Assembly (NCBI RefSeq): GCF_019703515.2
Contig: NC_059379.1
Coordinates: 21,323,380-21,387,379 of the forward strand
Source: Myxocyprinus asiaticus
Taxonomy: Eukaryota > Chordata > Actinopteri > Cypriniformes > Catostomidae
Reading direction: 5' to 3'
Length of the DNA: 64,000 nt
Under the pieces are notes generated by a model. That model was not told where the DNA came from, did no database searches, and was given only the letters and a program-made list of their open reading frames with translations. Positions within the stretch are counted from its first letter, which is position 1; each line of letters opens with the position of its first letter. A program made the translations under genes and the position numbers. Shown here piece by piece: positions 55,967-64,000 of the stretch.

Positions 55967-57455
55967 TTAAATTGAACTCTAGCCCAGCCGGATGCAATAG
56001 CATGCAAGTGTCCTGTATCAAGCATTACGTTACAGTATACCTGTTGCATTAGTCCCGTGGCACCTCTCAGCTCTGTGATAATGCTTTCTCAATATTTGAG
56101 CTAATCTGTCGGATAAAGATCTAATTCCCCTCTCTGGTCCAGAACCACACATTCATAGATCCCGGGAGCCTGTGTGGTATGTACCAAGTCAGCTTGTGTT
56201 TGCCAGTGCGCTTAGTAACTGAACATAATAAATACCAAAGAAACATTGATATACCCTAATGCATGCACATCTGTCAACAAATCGCTTTTTGAATGTGCCT
56301 CATTGTATCAGTTTTCAAAGAAGTAATATGCCTATGTAGGGGAGGCCAGACAGCTTATAGAGAATTACTTGCAGAAAGAACTCTGGATCACGGCTTTTTT
56401 TTAGATGTTTTTGCCATGACTCATATATTCTGACCTTATTAACCTGCAACAAAAACAAAACAGACTAACTTTGGGTACTGATCTGTTATGTTGCCAAATC
56501 TCCAATTTGCCAGCACACGATCCCTTCCTTATTCTAAAATTTTTTGATATTGAGATACTTTCTCCTGTCAAAGCTTAATGTGCAGAGACAACTATAAGCC
56601 ATTTTAAGCTTGATTTTTTTGAAAAGTGTAAAAACTGTGGCTCTGTAGCGCTTTCGAAACTAGTGAGACAAGTGGCCCTTGGAACTGCAGTCAAAATATT
56701 ATCAATATCCCGCCGTTTAATCCAGATTATTGCGGCTGGAGAGCCCATGAGATTTAAACAGGTTGAGAGACCCATTGTTGTTGCCATAGAAGCAAAAGAG
56801 GAGCCTAGTGTTCCACGTGATATCCATGGATCGCACAAGGTGTTTTTGTGTACAAGGAGAGATGGGATTATGGTCCGGCTAATCTGAGGTGTATTCCTGG
56901 AAAGTGTGACTCCAGTGAGCCAGTTATGCACGGGAGAGTGCATGTGAAGCGTTTCACATGGGAATGACAGCAAAGAGAGGAGGGGGATGCACGCACATTG
57001 ACAATTAAAGATTCAGCGTAAAACTCAAGAGCTCAGACCTCTAGGCAGGCCAAGACAGAATCTGCAGACTTTATTTGCTTTTTTCTGCACTGATTTTGAG
57101 GGAAAATTTGCAGAGTGTATTAGCATCGTAAAATGTGTGAAATGGGCCTGAGAGTGCTTCACTATTATTGGTAGCTGAAAGCATTATGACATATGTATTA
57201 AATGAGCATGCAAAAGGGCAGGGGATGTGTAGAATTTTGTGGATAGTGAGTGTTCCAATTCTGCAGAAATTTCCAGAGCTTCCTGTGGAGTTCTCCAGGC
57301 ATCTCTTACCCTAGAGTAGGTGCCCTAGTTAGCATATTCAGCTAGGTTTAAACATAGTTTAAATTTTCGACGAATTACTTTGTCACAATAGTGTTATTGC
57401 GACATTCTGCCTTAGTTAACGCACATGTTAATTTTTATTCTCTTTTGTTTTACAG
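55967..57455. other. Unclassified stretch before exon candidate
   Basis: 56570-56975 carries overlapping open frames on both strands (132 codons minus, 74 codons plus). It is unique-looking and may be a conserved non-coding block (cgtttaatccagattattgc). No splice-supported coding reading was found. Confidence 0.4.
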
Positions 57456-57692
57456 ACCTCATCAGTTGTTACCGCATTATTCTTGGAGAGTGAGGCGGGC
57501 TTGGTTTGCGAGCGTCGCTCCACAGAGCCGTCGGATGACTGTCTGACTCATCACAACCCGCGAATGACAGGCGTGCATTCGAGGGTGGGGCCCGCCTCAG
57601 TCTCACATGATTGGCCGCTGGATGGAAATAAGGTGAATGGAACACATGCCCAAGGAGCAGGACCCAAATCAATCAGAGGGCGAAGAGAAACG
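57456..57692 (+). CDS. Candidate internal coding exon, 79 codons
   Basis: An acceptor tctcttttgttttacag directly precedes 57456 and a donor cg|gtgagt follows 57692. The frame is open across all 237 bases, phase 0 at both ends, reading TSSVVTALFLESEAGLVCE at the start and GAGPKSIRGRRET at the end, with no stop. CpG density is much higher than in flanking DNA. I do not recognise the protein. Partner exons lie outside the window or were not found. An alternative reading is a CpG-rich regulatory block with a CCAAT-type site (catgattggccgctgg). Confidence 0.5.
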
Positions 57693-57710
57693 GTGAGTCA
57701 CACCCCTTAA

Positions 57711-57962
57711 AGGGTTACAGGTGTAGTTCACTCAAAAATAACAAGCTCTGTCATAATTTAGTCATGCTTATGTTGTTCCAAACCTATATTTCTTCCTTTC
57801 TTTTGCTAAACACAAAAGGAGATATTAAGCAGAATGTTAGCCTCAGTCACCATTCAATTTCATTGCGTACAATACAAGAGAATGGTGACTGAGGCTTCCC
57901 TGGGACAAACAAAGCCATATGGAGTTAATGGTGACAGAATTTACTTGATGTGGACTTTCCCT
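57711..57962. mobile_element. TTAA-site foldback MITE
   Basis: Ends agggttacaggtgtagttc and, reverse-complemented, agggaaagtccacatcaag. TTAA lies at 57707-57710 and 57963-57966. The inner arms agaatgttagcctcagtcac / gtgactgaggcttccct face each other. It begins only 14 bases after the exon candidate's donor GT. Confidence 0.85.
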
Positions 57963-58028
57963 TTAAGTACTGATCTCAGAACAGTTTCAGCATTCATTGA
58001 ATAAATATTAGTAGAATGTTTGCTTTAA

Positions 58029-58697
58029 AAGAATAGTTCACCCAAAAATGAAAATAATTACTCACGCTCATGCCATCCCATGTGTGTATGACTTTCTTCA
58101 GCAGAACACAAATGAAGATTTTTTAGAAGAATTTCTCAGCTCTTTTGGTCCTCACAATGCAAGTGAATGGGTGCCAAAATTTTGAAGCTCCAAAAATCAC
58201 ATATGTCAGCATAAAAGTAATCTATAAGACTCCAGTGGTTATATCAATGTCTTCAGAAGTGATATGATAGGTATGGGTAAGAAACAAGTAATTATTACTG
58301 TAAATTCTCCTCCCTGCTCAGTTAGTCCCCACTTTAACTTTCATTTTCACATTCTTCTTCTTTTGTTTTTGGTGATTTGCATTTTTCATGCACACACCCT
58401 ACTGGGCAGAGAGAATAAATATTGATCTGTTTCTCACCAATACCTATCACATCACTTCTAAAGATACAGATTAAACCACCGAAGTCATATGGATTACTTT
58501 TATGCTGCCTTTATGTTCTTTTTGGAGTGTCAAATTTTGGCACCCCTTCACTTGCATTGTATGGACCTACAGAGCTGAAATATTCTTCTAAAAATCTTAA
58601 TTTGTGTTCTGCAGAAGAAAGAAAGTCATACAGATCTGGGATGGCATGAGGGTGAGTAAATGATGAGATCATGTTTATTTTTGACTTAACTATTCCT
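58029..58697. mobile_element. TTAA-site foldback MITE
   Basis: Ends aagaatagttcacccaaaaa and, reverse-complemented, aggaatagttaagtcaaaa. TTAA at 58025-58028 and 58698-58701. The long arms include ctcatgccatcccatgtgtg / cagatctgggatggcatgag and cacaatgcaagtgaatggg. Same family as 17828-18397. Confidence 0.92.
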
Positions 58698-58701
58698 TTA
58701 A

Positions 58702-59435
58702 GTTGAGCTTTTCTGTTATTTTGTTTGTCTGTGTTGCTTGTGCACCCTGCTTCTCTGTGTGTTTATCTAATTTTTCTATCTCACATGATGATGTGTCATG
58801 AGACTCACATTTTCTGGTCAGTGCACACAGACTCCTACATAATTCAGTTTTCATGGTTACTGGCTCCATTTGCCGTTGTGAATGTGTACAGCTCACACTG
58901 AGTACAGCTTAGTGCCTTGCTTTTGAGTTTAAAGGCTAGCACTAAAGAGACCAACCTTTACCTCACCAACTACTCTATACACACATACAAATGTACACCC
59001 ATTTTGTGTGCGTACTGGAGCCAGCAGAAGAGTTAGCTAAAGCCATAGAGAATGCCAGTTACTGTCCACAGTCAGAACACACTCAAAGCCTTAAACACAC
59101 ACACACACACACACACACACTGGCAAGTGGGCTTTCAGTCTCGGCAAGACGGCACAGACTGCCCCCTCACGTTCCAAAGGAGAGTTAGGGTCAGAGCCAA
59201 TAGCAGTGTTTTTGCCAATTAGCCATGCACATGAAGTCTTTTCTCTCAGAGTGTGTGATGTGTGATGTGTCTTTGGGCAATTTCTTTATTTAGAAGTTCT
59301 CTTGTTGCTTTTCCACTTCACTGACAGAACCAACACTAACCCCCCCTCCCCTTTCCCAACCCAAGCCGATATCTCATGGCTTGTTGAGGAGAGAGGCGTG
59401 CTAGTACTTCAGTAAGCCATCAAATCCCGTACACT
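58702..59435. other. Unclassified stretch with (CA)n
   Basis: No gene. A CA run lies at 59095-59120 and a C-rich run at 59340-59352. Confidence 0.5.
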
Positions 59436-59437
59436 TA

Positions 59438-60988
59438 CAACCCCAATTCCAAAAAAGTTGGGACAGTATGAAACATGCTAATAAAAACAAAAAGGAATGA
59501 TTTGTAAATTATATTCACCCTTTTCTATATTGAAAGCTCTACAACTAAACATTATATGATGTTTTACCTTGTAAATTTCATTTTGTTTTATTTTATTTTA
59601 TTTTTTTTTTATGTACAGTAATTTAAAATCAGATGATTGCAACACACTCCAAAAAAGTTGGGATAGTCAAGTGTTTACCACTGTGAAAGATCACCATTTC
59701 TTCTAATAACACTTATTAAGAATTTAGGCACTGAAGACAAGTTTGTTAAGTATTAAAAGAATATTGGAATTTCCCCCATTCATCCATTATGCAGGTCTTC
59801 AGCTGTACAACTGTACGGGGTCTTCGTTGCCGTATTGTGCGCTTCATAATGCACCACACATTCTCAGTTGGAGATGGTCAGGACTGCAGGCAGGCCAATC
59901 TAGCATCCGCACTCTCTGCTTATTCAGCCAGTATGTGGTTTGAAGATGTCCTGTTGAAAATGCCAGGACGTCCCTGGAAAAGAAGGTGCTGGATGGCAGT
60001 ATATGCTACTCCAAAATTTTTACATATCTGTCTGAATGCCCTCACAGTGTGAGTTACCCATGCCTTGGGCTCTGACACACCCCTGGCCCATACAGACACT
60101 GGCTTTTGAACCTGATGCTGATGACAGCTTGTATAGTCCTTTTCCTCTTTGGCACGGAGAACACAACAGCTGTGTTTTTCAAAAACTATTTGAAATGTGG
60201 ACTCATCGGACCAAAAAACACGGTTCCATTGTTCTAATTTCCATCTAAGATGAGACCAAGCCCAGAGAATTCAGCAGTGCTGATGTAGGGCTTCTGCTTT
60301 GCATAGTAAAGTCTTATCTTGCATCTGTGGATGCAGCAGCGAATGGTGTTGACTAACAAAAGTTTACTAAAGTTATCCCAAGCCCATGTACATGATATCC
60401 ATTACAGATGAATGCTGTTTTTTAAGACAGTGACGTCTGAGGGATCAGAGATCATACACATTCAGAAGTGGTTTTCGTCTTGCCCTTTACGCACTGAGAT
60501 TTGACCAGATTCCTTGAAGAGGGTGAAATGCCCAAAATTCTTCCAATTTGTCTTTGGGGAACATTGTTCTCAAAGTGCTGGATTATTTGCTGAAGCATCT
60601 GTTGGCAAATTGACAAGTCTCGAATGATCCTTTCTCTTGAAGGACTAGGCTGTTTTTGGAGGCTCCTTATATACTATGACAACGATTGCCTCACCTGTTT
60701 AACCTCTTCTGTTTCACATTGCCTTGTTATTTTAACCCGTCAAATTGTTATTAATTTTTTGAGTGTTGCAATCATCTGATTTGAAATTACTGTACATAAA
60801 AATAAATTGACAATGAAATTCACAAGGTAAAACATCATATAATGTTTAGTTGTAACATTAAACATTAGTTTAAACATAGACGTTAAACATAGTCAATATA
60901 ACAAAAGGTGAATATAATTTACAAATCACTCCTTTTTGTTTTTATTAGCATTTTTCATACTATCCCACATTTTTGGGAATTGGGGTTG
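59438..60988 (-). mobile_element. Tc1/mariner-type element, decayed
   Basis: Ends caaccccaattccaaaaaag and, reverse-complemented, caaccccaattcccaaaaat, flanked by TA (59436-59437, 60989-60990). The inverted similarity extends about 75 bases (gctaataaaaacaaaaagga, gatttgtaaattatattcacc). A T-rich run interrupts the left arm. The transposase gene inside is broken. Confidence 0.9.
59790..60640 (-). pseudogene. Tc1/mariner transposase relic
   Basis: Reverse-strand reading, N-terminal end near 60640. One frame gives WKLEQWNRVFWSDESTFQIV (around 60175-60245), containing the first catalytic D. Another frame gives FQQDIFKPHTG followed by a stop, for the second D. After a further shift, ENVW with IMKRTIRQRRPRT corresponds to the acidic third position. 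Frameshifts and stops separate all three, so it cannot make protein. Assignment to the IS630-Tc1-mariner superfamily is firm; the subfamily is not. Confidence 0.75.
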
Positions 60989-61029
60989 TACATTGAAGTA
61001 GTGACTTGTGCTAGGGACAAGAACATCAA

Positions 61030-61350
61030 GCCTGTCCTCATGAAAATTACGTGATTGTGGCAACATTTTTGAAAAATTACGTAACACGTTTCAAATCATT
61101 TCCAAAATGAAATGTCCACTGTGTTGCACTATAAATGATTTACATTCTCTCCCAAAACAATTGAGGTTATTAAGGTTAATGCTCTAACAAGTTTTAAATC
61201 AACAAAAGCTACCTCCCTACCCTAAACCTTCAACACAAACTAACCTATAGTGTCATAAAAAGCAAATGTAAGATAAAAAATGTGACTTCTAAATAAACAA
61301 CGTCATTTCAGGGTGCTTTTATGACACTTTCGGCTCATGTGTAGACTTGT
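61030..61350. repeat. Dispersed repeat, copy 2 (accctaaacc-rich)
   Basis: Related to 22560-22965 by phrase order, including accctaaaccttcaacac and gctcatgtgtagacttg. Confidence 0.6.
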
Positions 61351-61462
61351 GTACTCTTCAGGACTCGTACCTGGTCCTTTGCATCGCAAATGCAAGGTGA
61401 TTATTCCTCGTTTGGCAGCACGTGATGAAGCCTCTCCTCGGGAGACCTCTACCCACTGATAC

Positions 61463-61745
61463 TTACAATGGTATTATGCTATAAATGTGGTTTATTAGGA
61501 CATTTCTAATGTCCCCATAAATCAAATCGCTTAAAAAACATACTAAACTATGTTTTATTGAAAATGTAAAAATGCATAGTTTTTTGTGAGGGTTAGATTT
61601 TGGGGTAGGGTTAGGATTAGGGGATGGAATATATAGTTCGTACAGTATAAAAATCATTATGTCTATGGAGAGTCCTCATAAGGATAGCCACACCAATGTG
61701 TGTGTGTGTGATTCACGGACAAGACCCCAGGAATGCAGGGTCAGA
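61463..61745. repeat. Dispersed repeat with gggttaggg-rich core, copy 2, plus shared flank
   Basis: From acaatggtattatgctataa to acaccaatgtgtgtg it matches 62569-62837. The match continues beyond the TG tract into gacaagaccccaggaatgca and gggtcagatgc, which the copy at 33045 lacks. Confidence 0.85.
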
Positions 61746-62440
61746 TGCTTTTCGTGATGCTTTTTTTTTTTTTTTTTTCTTGGCACTCCTGCATGAGATG
61801 TTTAAAAAAACCAGCAATGGTCAAAGACATCCGTCTAGCACATGTTTACATAGAAAAATAAATAAAAACAGTGCAGACAGTCGCAAAAATGTGTTTGGAG
61901 TGAACAGCCCTTTAGTAAGTAAGTAGCAGCATGCTAACAACCACTTAGAACACCTTAGTAACTGCATAGAATCCACCCAGAATTCCCTAGTATTGTGGCC
62001 TAATGTCCGGGCAAGCACCAATTAAGTCTTTAGTTATTATTTTTTTAAAATCTAGTTTTTATTACAACTGTATGCAAGAACTATCACTTTTAAGGAGTTG
62101 AATAATTCTGTATTACTTAAGATTAAGTATGCATTCTTCCCACAAGCCCTTGCTCAAGATGTGTGGCTAGAAGTTAAACATTTGCCAGTTTACACCTAGT
62201 TTAATGAATTATCCTCTAAATAGACTATACAGGTTATTCAAGTTTTACAGTCATTAAATCACTGAGGTTTGAGAGCAGGTTTCACCCCACTGAAGCTTTT
62301 TCACTGCAATCATTTGTTCTTGCATTTAATTACACAGAAGCAGTGCATAGAATAAAAGAGCGGCCACACAAGGCCATAGATCACAACCTCATCAGTACTT
62401 TGTCTTTAGCAGCAGACCGTTGTTCTAGTGTTTACAGGTG

Positions 62441-62444
<4 letters not shown>
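61746..62444. other. Unclassified stretch between duplicated copies
   Basis: No gene. Poly-T at 61760-61780. The rest is unique in the window. Confidence 0.5.

Positions 62445-62507
<63 letters not shown>
62445..62507. repeat. (TG)n microsatellite
   Basis: About 63 bases of uninterrupted TG. Confidence 0.97.
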
Positions 62508-62509
<2 letters not shown>

Positions 62510-62512
62510 CTG

Positions 62513-62799
62513 TGTAGGCAGGTTTGGGTGGTTTACGAGGACATTTTTTTTAGGTTACAAACTGGTAATTACAATGGTATTATGCTATAAATGTGGTTTA
62601 TGAGGACATTTCTAGTGTCCCCATAATTCAAATTGCTTAAAAAAACATACTAAACTATGTTTTATTGAAAATGTAAAAATGCAGAAAGGTTTTTTTTTTT
62701 TTGTGAGGGTTAGTTTTAGGGTTAAGGAATAGAATGTATAGTTCGTACAGTATAAAAATCATTATGTCTGTGGAGAGTCGTCATAAGGATAGCTGCACC

Positions 62800-62838
<39 letters not shown>

Positions 62839-62876
62839 TTCACAGACAAGACCCCAGGAATGCAGGGTCAGATGCC
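62513..62876. repeat. Dispersed repeat with gggttaggg-rich core, copy 3, plus shared flank
   Basis: Full-length copy beginning gtaggcaggtttgggtggtt, ending with a (GT)n tract (62803-62837) and then gacaagaccccaggaatgca as at 61728. Confidence 0.88.
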
Positions 62877-63176
62877 AAGCGTGCTGGCTCAATAAGCGAT
62901 TAAACGAGTGCCCTTCAGCTTAATTACACAGAGGCCACCTGTCAGCAGATTAGCTCATCACGCACCACAGGAATTTGGATTAAATCACAGAGTGGGAGAA
63001 GCAGGCGTATGGCTGTTAATCTTAATGGACCTGATTGCTGGTTCCAATTCTTCTCTTAATTTCATTACTCTGCTTCGCCCACCCATCAGCATCCCTAGAC
63101 ACCAGCCAATCACCACCTACCCAAACCTCCTGGTCATAAGGAATTTGTTGTTTCTGTTTTTTTTCTTCTATACTTT
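62877..63176. other. Unclassified, possibly regulatory block
   Basis: Contains cagcttaattacacagagg, cagattagctcatcacgc and ctgttaatcttaatggacc. No repeat relative or supported coding frame. Could be a conserved non-coding element. Confidence 0.3.
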
Positions 63177-63365
63177 AAAGGTGAAGTGTGTAATTTCTGC
63201 ACCACTAGTGGCAAATTGCAAAGTTTCAAACATTCCTTCCATCTGCCATCATGAAGCAAAACATGTAATCCATCTCCACACTTGTGCTATTGGACACGGT
63301 CTGCATGTTCAAACAGAATGCAATTCTGTTTTGTGCCACTAGTGGCACAGAAATTATACACCTTA
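63177..63365. mobile_element. Short foldback MITE (ccactagtggca ends)
   Basis: Left tgtaatttctgcaccactag and right, reverse-complemented, tataatttctgtgccactag form inverted ends of about 35 bp with agtggca at the inner edge. A second, partial copy starts at 63683. Confidence 0.82.
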
Positions 63366-63467
63366 CCTCTACATTTCATGTAATTTAAAAACACATACAT
63401 TTTCGTAATTTTAGCTACTATGCTACTATGCTAAACAATGTTTATGCAAAGTCACAACTGTAAAATA

Positions 63468-63668
63468 ACATTTACATTTACATTTATGCATTTGGCAGAC
63501 GCTTTTATCCAAAGCGACTTACAGTGTACTTACAGGAACAATACCCCCGGAGCAACCTGGAGTTAAGTGCCTTGCTCAAGGACACAATGGTGGTGGCTGT
63601 GGGGATTGAAACAGCAACCGTCTGATTACCAGTTTTGTGCTTTAACCCACTATGCCACCACCATCTCC
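63468..63668 (-). repeat. tRNA-derived SINE of a second family, minus strand
   Basis: On the minus strand: A-box-like tggcatagtgggttaaagc, B-box-like ggttgctgtttcaatcccc, then ccttgagcaaggcacttaac, gtcgctttggataaaagcgt and a tail of aaatgta repeats at 63468-63486. The conserved middle recalls V-SINEs of fish (by memory). Distinct from the family at 985 and 12340. Confidence 0.75.
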
Positions 63669-63682
63669 AAATAAGTAGCATT

Positions 63683-63760
63683 AAAGATGAAGTGTGTCAT
63701 TTTCTGCGCAACTAGTATAGAGTTATATTTGTGCCACAATTCTTTTTCTTACTTTGTTGC
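63683..63760. repeat. Partial copy of the ccactagtggca MITE family
   Basis: taaagatgaagtgtgtcatt followed by tctgcgcaactagta matches the left end at 63177. No right end is visible. Confidence 0.55.
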
Positions 63761-64000
63761 AGTTTATTATCATGCAGGAACACACTGACATTGTGATTGA
63801 TGATGTTGTCATGAAACAGAGTCCCTCCCCTCCAAATCCGATCAGAAGTGGTCACAGGAGATGCAGTTAAACGACCAGGTGTAAACAGCGATGTGACTCA
63901 CCTGACCACATGTGATTGGATCACCCTAGATGCATCTTAATACCAGTTGGAAACTGAGTCTTAACTGCTTTTATTGAACCTTTATGATTTTTTATTTCTA
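63761..64000. other. Unclassified window end, repeat-like
   Basis: 63825-63920 (ccgatcagaagtggtcacag, aaacgaccaggtgtaaacag) reads like a fish transposon fragment from memory, cut by the window edge. No gene. Confidence 0.35.

Noticed and set aside
62343..62603. 86-codon frame with a valine-cysteine run
   Set aside because: It translates the (TG)n microsatellite.

Overview
This is vertebrate, non-prokaryotic DNA: AT-rich, with long (TG)n, (TA)n and (AAT)n tracts, tRNA-derived SINEs, and a dense mix of Tc1/mariner, hAT, TTAA-site foldback and LTR elements. That mix fits a teleost fish, most likely a cypriniform (inference from repeat families remembered by sight; no database search was possible). 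No complete host gene is visible. The window reads as intron or intergenic DNA.

Layout. 1-4.4 kb: unclassified DNA with a minus-strand SINE and a long hairpin. 4.4-7.8 kb: a Tc1 cluster in which an apparently intact Tc1-like transposon (5358-6938, DD34E transposase, 201-bp inverted repeats) sits inside an older Tc1-type MITE, flanked by a Tc1 relic and an internally deleted Tc1 copy. 8.2-11.5 kb: a non-autonomous hAT element and a solo LTR. 11.87-19.96 kb: an 8-kb nest. A gag-only LTR retrotransposon with a 5-bp target duplication (TCTGT) was invaded by a TIR element (itself carrying a SINE and a 154-bp hAT MITE), an internal MITE and a Tc1 MITE. A 2.3-kb hAT element then landed exactly on its 3' edge. 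19.96-37.3 kb: TTAA-type foldbacks, a DD37E Tc1-like pseudogene, a 63-bp hAT MITE, a 1.1-kb hAT and a second solo LTR. 37.43-40.41 kb: a nearly complete, broken hAT element whose minus-strand transposase resembles ZMYM1-like proteins. 40.4-64 kb: two adjacent small hATs, an AAGTC-rich tandem array in a MITE, further foldbacks, a mariner relic, a local duplication and a second SINE type.

Host coding evidence is limited to two candidate exons on the plus strand. 57456-57692 has strong splice sites, 79 open codons and phase 0/0. 41484-41579 is a terminal exon-like 31 codons plus stop behind a strong acceptor. Neither protein was recognised. Several AT-rich homeodomain-motif blocks look like conserved non-coding elements, but this cannot be shown without alignments.

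Most transposons here are independent, mutually nested insertions rather than a cooperating gene set. Target duplications (8 bp for hAT, TA for Tc1, TTAA or TTTAA for foldbacks, 5 bp for LTRs) let many boundaries be placed to the base and give a relative order of insertion.
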